A stretch of 64,000 nt of DNA from Cytophagales bacterium (GCA_030446715.1 JAUJMU010000008.1:62001-126000); one strand, 5' to 3'; numbered from the stretch's first letter, positions 1 to 9,497 are shown. Notes: generated by a model from the sequence alone, not told the origin. A program made the numbers and translations.

Positions 1-764
1 ACCTCGCGGGCCGTAACGGAGCGGCTTTCCCATTCTGCCTGCTTGTCGCTTAAGCGAACCGGTGGCCGCAGCACCAAAACCGGCTGGCCGGTAACCCCGG
101 AAAAATCAGGTTTGAGTCCGACGCCGTATACCCAGCTCTCTTCAATCTCCTTAAACCAGCCTTTTTCCCGGGCTAAATCCGCTGCCTGGCTTTCCACCGG
201 ATGTTTGTAGGCCGCCCGGGAATAATACAGATAGGCTTTGCCGTCGGTATCAAAAAATACATTGGCATCAATGATGGGATATCCGGGATCAAAAAGGGGC
301 TTGCCGGCAATATCAATGAAAGGTCCCGCAGGCTTTTCGGCCACGGCCACCCCAATGCGGAAATTCTCCACTTCCCTGGTTGGGTTCTCCTTCCACTGGG
401 CGCTGTAAAACATGTAAAACCTGCCACGTACCTCATACACTTCAGGCGCCCAGTAGGCCCCGTCCCAGCTTGCCTCCGGATCGCTCCAGCCGTTTTTGTT
501 GTCGTGAAAATAAACCTGTCCTTCGGCTTTCCAGTTGACAAGGTCTTTGGATGAATAAGCCGCAAACCCCTTGTCCGCTCCTGCTCCCGTGCCGTACATG
601 TAATACATGCCCCCGGTATGCAACACGTAAGGGTCGCCCAGCTGTACTTTCAAAGGGTTGGAGAAAGTGGCTCCGGCCGCGGCAGTAGTTTGGGCAGTCT
701 GGGCAATTGCCGGACTCAGCGTCAGGCCGGCACATAACAAAAACAGGAGCAGCGATTTTTTCAT
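1..764 (-). CDS. GH43-like glycoside hydrolase (3' end cut by window edge)
   Basis: The frame opens at ATG 764-762 on the minus strand and stays open to the window edge, giving about 254 residues with no stop. Residues 1-22 form a Sec signal peptide ending AIAQ. A five-bladed propeller pattern of family GH43 follows: GDPYVL near residue 43 carries the likely catalytic base Asp, YWAPEV near 104 is a family signature, and IDANVFFDTDGK near 165 carries the likely pKa-modulating Asp. The acid Glu would lie at or beyond the truncated end, so it cannot be confirmed. Members hydrolyse arabinan, xylan or related side chains in the periplasm or outside the cell. Substrate cannot be assigned. The gene stands alone here, with a 700-base gap upstream. 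Confidence 0.85.
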   Translation of the reverse strand, partial: MKKSLLLFLLCAGLTLSPAIAQTAQTTAAAGATFSNPLKVQLGDPYVLHTGGMYYMYGTGAGADKGFAAYSSKDLVNWKAEGQVYFHDNKNGWSDPEASWDGAYWAPEVYEVRGRFYMFYSAQWKENPTREVENFRIGVAVAEKPAGPFIDIAGKPLFDPGYPIIDANVFFDTDGKAYLYYSRAAYKHPVESQAADLAREKGWFKEIEESWVYGVGLKPDFSGVTGQPVLVLRPPVRLSDKQAEWESRSVTARE

Positions 765-1469
765 TGTAACCTTCAGGTTTGGGTAAACTAAAATCAGGCA
801 GATTGTCTCTGGCAAAGCAGTTGAGTTTGCCCGGATGACACGCACCACGATTCACTGACCGGAAACAGAAGCAATCTGCAACGCTGGCATGGCGTAAAAG
901 AGGAGTTCCCGCCCGGAAGTAGTGGGTAGCAAGAGAGCAGGTCTTGTCTGCTGAAGTGTAATAATAAAGAATCCAAACGGACTATGAGGCTGGCCAGTGG
1001 CAGGTTTCTGTGAAGAAAAACGTTCGGCTATTGAGCGGGCCGGAAGGGGATAAAGTTCTGTTTTTCAGGCACTGGTCTGGCAGGTATGATAATTAAGGCG
1101 ATGAAAACAAGCTTCATAGCCCTGATGTGGTTGCGTTCTTTCCCGGAGAAGCAAGCTGTTTTTCTGATGCTTCTCCGGGTACCAAACCAGTGCTGCCCTG
1201 ACAACGAACACCTGATGACCAGTAACCGCTTAATCACCGGAAGGGTTTAATCTGAGCGCAGAATTTTTACCGGATTGCGCAATGTGGAGCCTCCTGCTTT
1301 GTAGGGGAACACCCGAAAGGCCGGCCGGGGCTTTCCGGATCAGGTTGCCGTATTGGGATTCTCCGGTAGGATATCCTGCTTGCTGTACGGGGTGTTTACG
1401 CTTGTTCAGGTCAGTCTGGTCATACTTTTGGGCTTGAATTCTTCACTATGGTTTCTCACTGAGGGCTAC
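765..1469. other. Intergenic stretch without a recognised gene
   Basis: This stretch lies between the start of the GH43-like gene and the stop of the PepSY gene. Short open frames exist on both strands (for example minus 1237-1028), but none has a recognisable domain, signal or codon pattern. Around 1135-1175 the words TTCTCCGG and CTTCTCCGGG recur, without a clear hairpin and T-run. No RNA gene was recognised. Confidence 0.5.
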
Positions 1470-2759
1470 TCAGGTGGAGCGGCCCGCAACCTGCCGGCCA
1501 ACTTTCTGTGTCCCTGGTGTGCGGCTGCTTCCGGCGTTTTTCTTCAGACGGTTCAGCCACAGAATTACTCCGGTGACCGGAAAGGTTACTCCCGCCACGC
1601 AGGCCAGGAACGCCGCAATCCGGCCGGGCAAGCCAGCAATGGAGCCCACGTGAACCGGGTAAAAGGTGGCCCTTACCCGCTGGCCTAAATTCTTTTCTGT
1701 GAACAGGTTTTTTCCGATCAGGTCACCTGTGTACTGGTCAAAAAACAGCTGGTCCGTAGCCCGTTCGTGCGCCGCATCCCGGGGCATCACCTGTACGGAA
1801 AACGCCCCTTCGGCATCTTTGGGTGCCTGAAGGTTGTAAAAGCCGGCGCCGGGTGCTTCCCGCCGGGCGGCCGCAAAAATCTGATCAAACGCAACGGCAG
1901 TTGCCCCCTCGCGGAAGGTAGATACCGGCGGCTCCGTCCGTACGTTTTCCGTGCCGGTGATCCGGTAGATGCCGTCATTGAACCACTGGAAAGACCAGGC
2001 AAGGCCCGTAAAGGCAAAGACGAACAAAAAAATGGCCGTGTAAAATCCGATCACGATGTGCAGGTCATGGTTGATGCGCTTCCAGCCCCCGTCGAGCTTC
2101 AGTCTGAGGCGCTGGCGAAGGATTTTTTTGTTCTGGGGCCACCAGAGGATAATCCCCGTGAGGAGAATAAACAAAAACACGAACGTACTGATGCCCACAA
2201 TCAACTTGCCGGTATCCCCGGCCAGCAGCCAGCGGTGCAGCGAAAACATGGTGAAAAAGAAAGGACTCCGCTGGCTTTGCAGGCCGGTTACCTCTCCCGT
2301 ATAGGGGTTTACAAATGCCTGACTGCTTCCCCCGTTACCACCTGGCTTTCCCGGCTGGGGTCCGCCTTTGCCCCCGCCGTGTGCTCCGGCAGCCTTCCCG
2401 GACCCTCCCCCGGGTGCCTTGCGTGCCTCGTGGTTTCCGGCGCTTTCCCGCTTTTCTCCCCGCCCTTCGCCGGGCTGGCCCTCTTCTTTCCGGTAGGCTA
2501 TTTCCACGGTGCGGGCCGGATCGTTGTATATTTTCACGGCCGACACTTTGGCTCCGGCTTCTTTTTCCTCCACTGCGGCTACCATCTGCCCGATCGGGGC
2601 CCGGCTCGTGCCGGTGTCAACGCGGTACCGTTCGGGGTAAAGCAGCATCTGGAATTCTTTTTCAAACACCAGGGTGGCCCCCGTAAAACAGACTATGGCA
2701 ATGACCAGCCCGCAGGCCAGACTCAGGTAGAGGTGGATGTTCCGGAAGAATACTTTCAT
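1470..2759 (-). CDS. PepSY-associated TM helix (PiuB-like) membrane protein
   Basis: This 429-residue inner-membrane protein has the layout of PepSY-associated TM proteins, which usually sit beside TonB-dependent siderophore receptors and are thought to help ferric-siderophore reduction or transport. The first membrane segment is at about residues 9-31, others near 185-210, 235-260 and 358-385. PepSY-like segments occur near 55-90 (VSAVKIYNDPARTVEIAYR) and 300-345. Conserved-looking His residues sit in SLHRWLL, NHDLHIV and YPVHVGS and may bind haem or metal. Residues about 93-147 are an unusual Gly/Lys/Pro-rich low-complexity insert. The next gene upstream on the same strand is a truncated TonB receptor, so the normal partner is gone. 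Start ATG 2759 leads directly into the membrane anchor. Confidence 0.85.
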   Translation of the reverse strand: MKVFFRNIHLYLSLACGLVIAIVCFTGATLVFEKEFQMLLYPERYRVDTGTSRAPIGQMVAAVEEKEAGAKVSAVKIYNDPARTVEIAYRKEEGQPGEGRGEKRESAGNHEARKAPGGGSGKAAGAHGGGKGGPQPGKPGGNGGSSQAFVNPYTGEVTGLQSQRSPFFFTMFSLHRWLLAGDTGKLIVGISTFVFLFILLTGIILWWPQNKKILRQRLRLKLDGGWKRINHDLHIVIGFYTAIFLFVFAFTGLAWSFQWFNDGIYRITGTENVRTEPPVSTFREGATAVAFDQIFAAARREAPGAGFYNLQAPKDAEGAFSVQVMPRDAAHERATDQLFFDQYTGDLIGKNLFTEKNLGQRVRATFYPVHVGSIAGLPGRIAAFLACVAGVTFPVTGVILWLNRLKKNAGSSRTPGTQKVGRQVAGRST

Positions 2760-2836
2760 GGGAAGAGCAGCTAAAATGGGTTCAAAAGGAAATTGGCAGG
2801 GCTTTAAATCTCAGCCCTGTGGCATGGGTACTGTGA

Positions 2837-3145
2837 TCATGGAGATTTTTTAAAGGTATTGTTGCTGCCAAAGGCAAAACCCCGTCCCGCAATCTCTTCC
2901 TGCGTGCCTCCGGTAGTGCCCATTACGTACACGACGCTGGTGTTGTGGAGTACGTCGCTCACCCGCAGGACTCGCTGCTGGTCCATGATAGCGCGGTCAA
3001 TCACGGTCAGACTTTGGGGGAGATCCAGCGGCCGGATGGCGGTTTTTCCGATGCTGACCTGGGCGCGGACGGACAGGACATTCACAATCAACACGAACAA
3101 GCTTCTATAAAGAGCGGTTGGGGGAAGAGCAGGCAGCCTGGACAT
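2837..3145 (-). pseudogene. Truncated TonB-dependent siderophore receptor (plug stub)
   Basis: The frame encodes a signal-like leader followed by DLPQSLTVIDRAIMDQQRV, VSDVLHNTSVVYV and GGTQEEIAGRGF, the N-terminal plug of TonB-dependent siderophore receptors. After GSNNTFK the reading frame runs to KSP and a stop where the family continues with a conserved segment and about 600 residues of barrel. The beta-barrel is absent, and the PepSY gene begins 78 bases downstream. This looks like a deletion that removed most of the receptor but kept its partner. The stub cannot form a channel. The alternative that it is a short functional gene is unlikely. Confidence 0.75.
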
Positions 3146-3358
3146 AAGGTTTTAAAATGGTTGGACTGGAAGGATCCCCTGGCGTATCCCGGGGCAAGAT
3201 TATCCACTATTTAGAATTAGTCCCAATAAATTAAAGGTAATATTTCCGGCTCTGTACCGGCAACGGCAGGCTGACCACGGCACTCTTGTTCCGCATGTCA
3301 ACTTTCTGTGGACATTAAAGGTATACATACCAATCCCCACAGACGGATTCCAAAAAAT

Positions 3359-4717
3359 ATGATGCCAGCGCAAGCGAGAATTGCCGATACGGAAAAACCA
3401 CGGATTTTGATCATAGGCGGAGGATTCGCCGGACTCGAACTGGCCAAGGCCTTACGCAGGGCAGATGCACAGGTGGTGCTCATTGACCGGACCAACTATC
3501 ATACCTTCCAGCCCCTGCTCTACCAGGTATCCACCGCCGGAATCGAGGACAGTTCCATCATCTATCCGTTCCGGAAAATTTTTGAGGATCAGCGAAACCT
3601 GTATTTCCGCCTGGCCGAAGTGCAGTCGGTGGATACAGAAAAGAGAATGGTGGAAACCTCCATCGGACTGCTGCACTACGACTACCTGGTGATTGCCACC
3701 GGGGCCGAGACCAACTACCACGGCAACGAACAGATTGGGCAGAAAGCCATTCCGATGAAGGACGTGGAAGACGCCATTGCCCTGCGCAATACCATTCTCA
3801 CGAATTTCGAAAAAGCCCTGCAGATCGAAGATGAAGAGCTGCTCAACAGCCTGATGGACTACGTAATCGTGGGCGGGGGGCCTACCGGCGTTGAACTGGC
3901 CGGCGCCCTGAGCGAACTCCGCAGGCACGTGTTTCCGAAAGACTACAAGGAGTTGGATTTCATCAAGATGGACATTCACCTCATTCAGAGCGGACCGCAG
4001 CTGCTGAAGGGCATGTCGGAGGAGGCTTCCCGTAAATCCCTGCAGTACCTCGAAGATTTTGGCGTGAAAGTCTGGCTGAACCGCCGGGTGAAGTCCTACG
4101 ACGGACACACCGTAACCCTCGACAGTGGCGAGACAATCATCAGCCGGACGGTGATCTGGGCGGCCGGGGTAGCAGGGGCCTTGCCCGAAGGCCTCCGGAA
4201 AGAGAGCATCGGCAAAGGCAACCGCCTGATGGTTGATGAGTATAACCGGGTGGCAGGTTATGAAAATGTGTTTGCCATCGGGGACATTGCGGCCATGATC
4301 ACGGAAGAATACCCGGAGGGGCATCCCATGATGGCGCAGCCAGCCATGCAGCAGGGCCGGCTGCTGGGCAAAAACCTGATGCGCCTGATGGCAGGAGCGG
4401 CACCGCAGCGGTTTGCCTACAACGACAAAGGTGCCATGGCTACCATCGGCCGGAACCACGCGGTGGCAGATCTGAAAATTGCCAGAAGGGAATACCGCAC
4501 GCAGGGCTTTCTGGCCTGGCTTATCTGGACGTTTATTCACCTGATTTCCATTGTGGGTTTCCGCAACCGGCTATGGGTATTTTTCAACTGGGCAGTGAAT
4601 TACTTCAGCTACAACAGTGCCATGCGTCTGATTGTGGGCAAAAAGAAGGAGAATATGCCGGCAGAAGCCGTTACTCCGAAAACCGAGGTCGGGATCGGCA
4701 GCGGGGACCGGCGCTGA
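3359..4717 (+). CDS. ndh: Type II NADH:quinone dehydrogenase (NDH-2)
   Basis: This FAD enzyme of about 452 residues oxidises NADH and reduces membrane quinone without pumping protons. The FAD-binding Rossmann motif is IIGGGFAGLELAKAL near the N-terminus, followed by NYHTFQPLLYQV. The NAD-binding motif VIVGGGPTGVELAGAL is near residue 175. VFAIGDIAAM is the second FAD-binding signature. The C-terminus (FLAWLIWTFIHLISIVGF and the next 25 residues) is hydrophobic and amphipathic and should anchor the enzyme to the cytoplasmic membrane. A GTG codon at 3308 extends the frame by 17 residues, but the paired ATGs at 3359 and 3362 fit the family start better. Stand-alone gene with an AT-rich upstream stretch. 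Confidence 0.92.
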   Translation: MMPAQARIADTEKPRILIIGGGFAGLELAKALRRADAQVVLIDRTNYHTFQPLLYQVSTAGIEDSSIIYPFRKIFEDQRNLYFRLAEVQSVDTEKRMVETSIGLLHYDYLVIATGAETNYHGNEQIGQKAIPMKDVEDAIALRNTILTNFEKALQIEDEELLNSLMDYVIVGGGPTGVELAGALSELRRHVFPKDYKELDFIKMDIHLIQSGPQLLKGMSEEASRKSLQYLEDFGVKVWLNRRVKSYDGHTVTLDSGETIISRTVIWAAGVAGALPEGLRKESIGKGNRLMVDEYNRVAGYENVFAIGDIAAMITEEYPEGHPMMAQPAMQQGRLLGKNLMRLMAGAAPQRFAYNDKGAMATIGRNHAVADLKIARREYRTQGFLAWLIWTFIHLISIVGFRNRLWVFFNWAVNYFSYNSAMRLIVGKKKENMPAEAVTPKTEVGIGSGDRR

Positions 4718-5001
4718 TGCCGGACCCTGCGGGCCTTTCCCGCGGACAGGGCGGCAATTTATTTCCAGCCGTATTTTCCTTTGCTGTCAGAGGCAGCGCT
4801 GTCCATGATAAACCGGTTGGGTACTAAACCCGTAAAGTTTTCATAAACCTTGCAGGGATGGGAGGATGCGTTGCGGCAAATGGGGTACATTCGCTGTAAT
4901 ACATCTCCGGATTGATCATTAGGAATCCGGTAACCAGACATATCATAAACCAAACCGGAGATGCACCAGCTTCTGACAAAAACATACTTATTCCTTCGGT
5001 C

Positions 5002-6168
5002 ATGCGGTCAAATAACCCTACCCTAATCGTATTGCTCTGCACCACGGCTTTACTGTTTTCTGCCGGTGCGGTATCTTCGCTGAAGACTCACCCTGCCCTG
5101 CGAACCAATGCCCCCGAACCGGGCCGGTACCTGTATGTGGCGGTGCCGGGCATCCGCAACTACCTTGGGTACGGCGGCCACGGCATACTGGTCTTTGACA
5201 TGAACAACGGGCATAAGTTTGTCAGACGGATCAAAACGCAGGGATTGCGGGCCGATGGAAAACCTTCCAATGTGAAAGGGATCGCAGTCAGTGTGCCGCT
5301 CAACAGCATTTATGTGAGCACCCTCGAGTCCCTGCAGCGGATTGACCTGACGACGGAGAAAGTGGTCTGGGAGAAAGCTTTTGACGGCGGGGCGGACCGG
5401 ATGGCCATTTCCCCGGACGGCATGACCATGTATCTGCCTTCCCTGGAGAAAAGCTTCTGGAATGTAGTGGATTGCCGGACGGGGGATATCATCAGGAAAA
5501 TTGAGGTGTTCAGAAGAGCCCACAATACTGTCTACGGCCCGTCCGGCAATCAGGTGTATTTAGCTGACATTGCCTCGCCCTTCCTCCACATAGCCGATCC
5601 CAAAACCCATACCATTGTCCGAAAGGCAGGTCCCTTCGGCAATGGCATCCGTCCGTTCACGATCAACAGTGCCGAAACGCTGGTGTACGCCACGGTAGAC
5701 AGCCTGCTGGGCTTTGAGGTGGCAGACCTGAAGAGTGGTAAACTGCTTGACCGCATTGTGGTGGAAGGATGGAATATGGGACCGGTCAGGCGGCACGGGA
5801 ACCCCAGCCACGGCATCGCCCTTACCCCGGATGAGCAGGAAGTCTGGGTAGCTGATGGACACAACATGCGCCTGCACGTGTTCAGCGCCACAAAACCTTA
5901 CCAGCAACTGACCACCATCCCCCTGCAGGACATGCCCGGGTGGATTACCTTCAGCATGGATGGAAAATACGCCTACCCCTCAAGTGGTGAGGTAATTGAG
6001 GGGAAAACCCGGAAAATCCTGCTCACCCTGCGGGATGAGTTTTACAACAGCGTAGCCAGCGAGAAAATGGTGGAAGTGCATATTGCCGGCAACAGAGTGG
6101 TAAAGGCGGGAGATCAGTTTGGTATTGGGCGGGTAGCCAGGACAGCCGCCGGAGCAGGCAAAAAGTAA
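5002..6168 (+). CDS. Secreted YncE/YVTN-like beta-propeller protein
   Basis: The 388-residue product has a hydrophobic leader (TLIVLLCTTALLFSAGAVSS) and repeated blades typical of seven-bladed YVTN/YncE propellers: YLYVAVPGI, GIAVSVPLNSIYVST, MAISPDGMTMYLPS, FTINSAETLVYAT, GIALTPDEQEVWVAD and ITFSMDGKYAYPS. Propellers of this kind bind ligands or partners in the periplasm; no catalytic role can be assigned. The frame extends 30 codons upstream to 4912, but ATG 5002 (MRSNNPT) sits directly before the signal peptide and is preferred. It seems to be monocistronic. A GC-rich hairpin with four T residues follows at 6234-6251. Confidence 0.8.
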   Translation: MRSNNPTLIVLLCTTALLFSAGAVSSLKTHPALRTNAPEPGRYLYVAVPGIRNYLGYGGHGILVFDMNNGHKFVRRIKTQGLRADGKPSNVKGIAVSVPLNSIYVSTLESLQRIDLTTEKVVWEKAFDGGADRMAISPDGMTMYLPSLEKSFWNVVDCRTGDIIRKIEVFRRAHNTVYGPSGNQVYLADIASPFLHIADPKTHTIVRKAGPFGNGIRPFTINSAETLVYATVDSLLGFEVADLKSGKLLDRIVVEGWNMGPVRRHGNPSHGIALTPDEQEVWVADGHNMRLHVFSATKPYQQLTTIPLQDMPGWITFSMDGKYAYPSSGEVIEGKTRKILLTLRDEFYNSVASEKMVEVHIAGNRVVKAGDQFGIGRVARTAAGAGKK

Positions 6169-6233
6169 GATGTACCCTTACAGTTAACTGCCTCTTCTGC
6201 CGGCAGCTGCCCGGGCGAACCGCCGGAGCCGGA

Positions 6234-6251
6234 CCCGCCGGGCGGGCTTTT
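6234..6251 (+). terminator. Possible weak intrinsic terminator
   Basis: CCCGCC and GGCGGG arms with a very short loop are followed by CTTTT, 65 bases after the propeller gene stop. The stem is short and the T-run minimal, so the call is tentative. Confidence 0.3.
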
Positions 6252-6759
6252 GTTTGCAGGGTGCGGCACCGCACGAATTCCCAAAGCCCGTCAGCAACAC
6301 TGGCAGACCGGGGTATTTCACCGTACCTGCAAGCAGGTCTGTAACATTGAGTACTTCTTTGTCAGGACCACTTCCCCGATTAAAACTCATCTGTTTGCTG
6401 CCCCGAGAGCTTTCATCCGACTCACGGCCCTGGTCAGGGACCAATTCCCGGATTCTTTTTATGCACTCCATCGTCAGCTCTTTTTACAGGCACAAAGGGA
6501 GTTCATCCTGAACTTTGCGTAACTCCTGTCCTTTATCATATTTAACTATCATCAGGTTGATTCCAAGTCAATATGCACTTCATTTTACAGACCTCAACCG
6601 TGCGTTCAAGGTCTGTAAAATGAAGAGAGCCTGCACAAAAAATACAGGTATGCCGGGTTGTATTCCGAACTTACCCCCATTTAACCCTTCTTGAACGACC
6701 TCCCTCAGACGGATATCACTTGTATTTTCCTTCGCTTTACCCTTACTTTTGAACACTGA
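6252..6759. other. Intergenic stretch with one perfect hairpin, no gene recognised
   Basis: No convincing gene lies between the propeller gene and the truncated kinase. Small open frames on both strands (for example plus 6250-6522 and minus 6471-6184) have no recognisable domain. The only clear structure is the inverted repeat at 6578-6625. Confidence 0.45.
6578..6625. repeat. Perfect 17-bp inverted repeat (hairpin)
   Basis: Arms 6578-6594 and 6609-6625 are exact reverse complements (left arm begins CTTCATTTTACAGACC), separated by a 14-base loop. There is no T-run after the right arm, so it is not a classical intrinsic terminator. It sits about 135 bases before the truncated kinase and may be a transposon end remnant, a cruciform or an RNA processing stem. 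Confidence 0.8.
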
Positions 6760-7542
6760 ATAAAATTCCCGGCATTACGGATTAATGAGCAGATTCAGAC
6801 TTCCAACGAGGAATTAGCCCTGACCAATGCCCAACTCACGCGCATCAATCAGGACCTGGACCGGACCAATAAGGATTTAGATACCTTCGTCTACGCGGCC
6901 TCCCATGATTTAAAAGCCCCCATCTTAAATATTGAGGGCTTACTGAAGGCGCTACAGGGCAAACTCAGTCCCCAGACCCGGCAAGAGCCTGCCGTCTGGC
7001 AGATTTACGAGCTGCTCTATAGTTCCGTAAACCGGTTTAAGTCAACCATCGGGGACCTGACTGAGGTGGCCCGCATCAGCAAGGAAAGTACCGAAGACGT
7101 GGCTTCTATTCCGGTGCAGGCAGTACTTGAGGAAGTGCTGGAGGACCTGGAGCCTCAGATTGGGCAAGCAGGCGCACAAATAGCAGTACAGCTGGACGGG
7201 GAGGCAGTACGGTTCTCCCGGAAAAACTTAAAAAGCATTCTCTACAACCTGCTCTCCAACGCCGTCAAGTACCGCTCCCCCAACCGGCAGTTGCGCGTAA
7301 GAATCGCTTGTCATAAGCAGGAGGACTACCTGGTGCTTGTGGTAGAAGACAACGGACTGGGCATGGACATGCGTCAGGAGGAGAAAATATTTGCCCTTTT
7401 CAAACGCTTGCATGCGCATGTAGAAGGGACCGGAATCGGGCTCTACATGGTCAAAAAGATGCTGGAGAATGACGCAGGAAAAATCAAAGTAGAAAGCCAG
7501 GTTGACGTGGGCTCTGCTTTCAAGGTCTATTTCAAGCGGTAA
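6760..7542 (+). pseudogene. Histidine kinase remnant: dimerisation and ATPase domains only
   Basis: The frame is open from just after a TGA at 6757 to the stop at 7540-7542, but has no start codon near its 5' end; the first in-frame ATG is at 7066, inside the dimerisation domain. It encodes a coiled coil (SNEELALTNAQL, NQDLDRTNKDLD), the H-box AASHDLKAPILN, the N-box LLSNAVKYRS, the G1 box DNGLGMDM and the G2 box GTGIGLYMVKKM. The kinase catalytic core is therefore intact while all sensor (PAS) domains are missing. It is a close relative of the PAS kinase remnant at 10005-11856, with near-identical wording over most of its length (for example RISKES, QEEKIFxLFKRLHAHVEGTG). It probably arose by duplication and 5' deletion. 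A functional short protein from an alternative start is possible but not likely. Confidence 0.75.
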
Positions 7543-7682
7543 AGTCCCGCAGGGATCATTCGGCGCCGGGCTGTCTGAGCCCGGACAATTTGAAAACAGA
7601 GGGCAGTACCGGATGGCTGCCGGGTCTTTTCTCAGCCTACACGAAAAAGGGGAAACCCAATGAATCGGAGGCTATTTGTAGA

Positions 7683-8930
7683 TTATGGCCCGGTGTGCAT
7701 CAATTCAATAGAAAAGGAAGTACCAACGTTCTCCTGGCTTTCTACCCGGATTGTTCCTCCGTGCATCTCCATAATCTGTTTGACGATGTAGAGGCCTAAG
7801 CCCGTAGTAGTTTCCCCCCGGGTGCCTTCCCGGCCGGCTTTGGTAAACATGTTGAAGAGGGTAGGCTGCAAATGGGCCGGAATACCAATCCCCGTATCAC
7901 TGATTTGCAGAATTACCCTCCGGCCTTCCTGCCTGAGTGATATGGTTACCTGGCCACCCGGCTCAGTAAACTTTACCGCGTTGGAGAGCAGATTTTCCAG
8001 CACCCGCATGAACTTATCCTTATTGATTGAAGCGTACAGGGGTGCCGTCGGCGAATCAAATCTGATGACTATTCCCTTTTGATGGGCATTCACGCCAAGA
8101 ACCGCCAGTTGGGATTCAAGATAGGGAGTCAGGTCAATTTTCTCAAAATCGCGGTCTGATTTAAGCTCTCCGATCAGGAGCAAATCCTTGATGATGGCAT
8201 AGGCTTTTTCACAGGTATCGGAGATCATCCGGAGGAAGAGGAGACTTTGCTCCTTCTTTTCAAAGCCTGGCTCGGGTGGCAGCTTTTGCAGGTTTCTTTT
8301 GAGAAAACCCGTCAGGGAGGTGATCGTATTGATGGGACTTTTCAGGTCATGCGCCACCATGTGGACCATCGTCTCCTGGTACTCGTAGAGCTTTTTCAGA
8401 TCCAGCTCCAAGGCTTTGCGCCTGGAGATGTCTTCCACAATGGTGTACCCCAAAGTTTCTCCGTTATCCCGGAAAATCATGGAAGTTACCTGGCACCACA
8501 GGATAGAACCGTCTCTCCTCACCAGGCAGGTCTCGATCTGGAAGGAAGGGATTTGCCGGGTCCACAGGTTTTCCTGCAACTCCTGCCAGTGATGGACAAA
8601 ATCCGGATGGGCAAAGGCAGTGATCCTGGTGCCGATGATTTCCTTTTCCGGGTAGCCCAACATCTGCCTGAAAACATCATTGATCTGGAGGATGCGTAAG
8701 TCAGGAGCAATGATCTTATTGCCCATTTTCGACTGGTAGAAGATGGTTTGGAAACGCGACTGGCTTTCCTCGTACCGTTTTTCAACGGCGGTCTGTGCTT
8801 CGAGTTTGAAGAGTGCCTTAGCGTAATCAGCACGTAACTGTCGGTTTTCCCCGCGCAAAACCTGATTTTCCGCTTCCAGTTGCAGGAGCTTGTCCTGGGG
8901 AGGATTTATGCTGCCATCGGGACTCTCCAT
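7683..8930 (-). CDS. PAS-domain sensor histidine kinase
   Basis: This intact 415-residue kinase has an N-terminal coiled coil (LLQLEAENQVLRGENRQLRA, residues about 15-55), one PAS domain (about 60-175) and the kinase core. The H-box is MVAHDLKSPINT, the N-box LLSNAVKFTE, the G1 box DTGIGIP and the G2 box TTGLGLYIVKQI. No membrane segment or signal peptide is visible, so it should be cytosolic and sense an internal cue through PAS. There is no adjacent response regulator, so its partner is elsewhere (an orphan kinase). It lies in opposite orientation between two kinase remnants of a different subfamily. Start ATG 8930 is supported by the coiled-coil leader. Confidence 0.9.
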   Translation of the reverse strand: MESPDGSINPPQDKLLQLEAENQVLRGENRQLRADYAKALFKLEAQTAVEKRYEESQSRFQTIFYQSKMGNKIIAPDLRILQINDVFRQMLGYPEKEIIGTRITAFAHPDFVHHWQELQENLWTRQIPSFQIETCLVRRDGSILWCQVTSMIFRDNGETLGYTIVEDISRRKALELDLKKLYEYQETMVHMVAHDLKSPINTITSLTGFLKRNLQKLPPEPGFEKKEQSLLFLRMISDTCEKAYAIIKDLLLIGELKSDRDFEKIDLTPYLESQLAVLGVNAHQKGIVIRFDSPTAPLYASINKDKFMRVLENLLSNAVKFTEPGGQVTISLRQEGRRVILQISDTGIGIPAHLQPTLFNMFTKAGREGTRGETTTGLGLYIVKQIMEMHGGTIRVESQENVGTSFSIELMHTGP

Positions 8931-8996
8931 ATTAATATAATGGGTTGGTTACAGGATTACGGTAAAGGTAAGGGACAATGGTGAAACATCAGACTC

Positions 8997-9497
8997 TTAC
9001 CGGAGGCGTAACTGCAAAAGGGAAGCATGGGCAACTGCATGAGTAATGTCGGGCACAAGCTTCAACTCGAGCACCTTCACGCCCCGGAGATCGACCTGGT
9101 AGGCTTCCACCTGACGCGTAGTGCCGGGCGGAGAGAAAGTATACTGCTGACGCACGATCTGCTTGCAGGCAGGTTCTTCCTCCGGGCACCAGCTCAGCAC
9201 GAATTCCTGGGTGCGGGCCTGCGCCAGCTCCTCGAAAAGCAGGTAAATACCGCTTAAAGTGATAGGGTTTTCAAAGCGGAGACGAATCACTTGCGGTCCT
9301 GGTGATCCGGCCCGCCACCCTGATCCGGCTTGGAGTGAGAGTGCCGCTTCAATGGGATAACCCTGCGCTTCCGAAGAGAGCTCCACCCGGGCCAGCTCCT
9401 CCGTGTTTATCCAGTCTCCGGTATGGGATACCTCCTCCGGGAAGGCTTGCTCAATGATCTGTTTGCGCATAAATCTTTTTTTCAATAACTTTTCCAT
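8997..9497 (-). CDS. Discoidin-like (F5/8 type C-like) domain protein
   Basis: From ATG 9497 (MEKLLKKRFMRKQIIEQ) the product is 166 residues. It carries a single jelly-roll-like domain: an acidic start (ELARVELSSEAQGYPIEAAL), VIRLRFENPITLSGIYLLFEE, RTQEFVLSW and a C-terminal strand YQVDLRGVKVLELKLVPD. The spacing of FENP, IYLLF and the late LELKLVPDI matches discoidin-type carbohydrate-binding domains. No signal peptide is seen, so it may act in the cytosol. The frame extends upstream to 9728, but that part has a compositionally odd, proline- and arginine-rich sequence and is probably not translated. It ends 67 bases before the kinase gene start and could be co-transcribed with it. Confidence 0.6.
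   Translation of the reverse strand: MEKLLKKRFMRKQIIEQAFPEEVSHTGDWINTEELARVELSSEAQGYPIEAALSLQAGSGWRAGSPGPQVIRLRFENPITLSGIYLLFEELAQARTQEFVLSWCPEEEPACKQIVRQQYTFSPPGTTRQVEAYQVDLRGVKVLELKLVPDITHAVAHASLLQLRLR

Noticed and set aside
1767-2774. 335-codon plus-strand frame opposite the PepSY gene
   Set aside because: No motif or start context; the minus strand has a membrane protein of a known family.
3308-3358. GTG start of the NADH dehydrogenase frame
   Set aside because: The 17 extra residues do not resemble the family N-terminus; ATG 3359 precedes the FAD motif at the usual distance.
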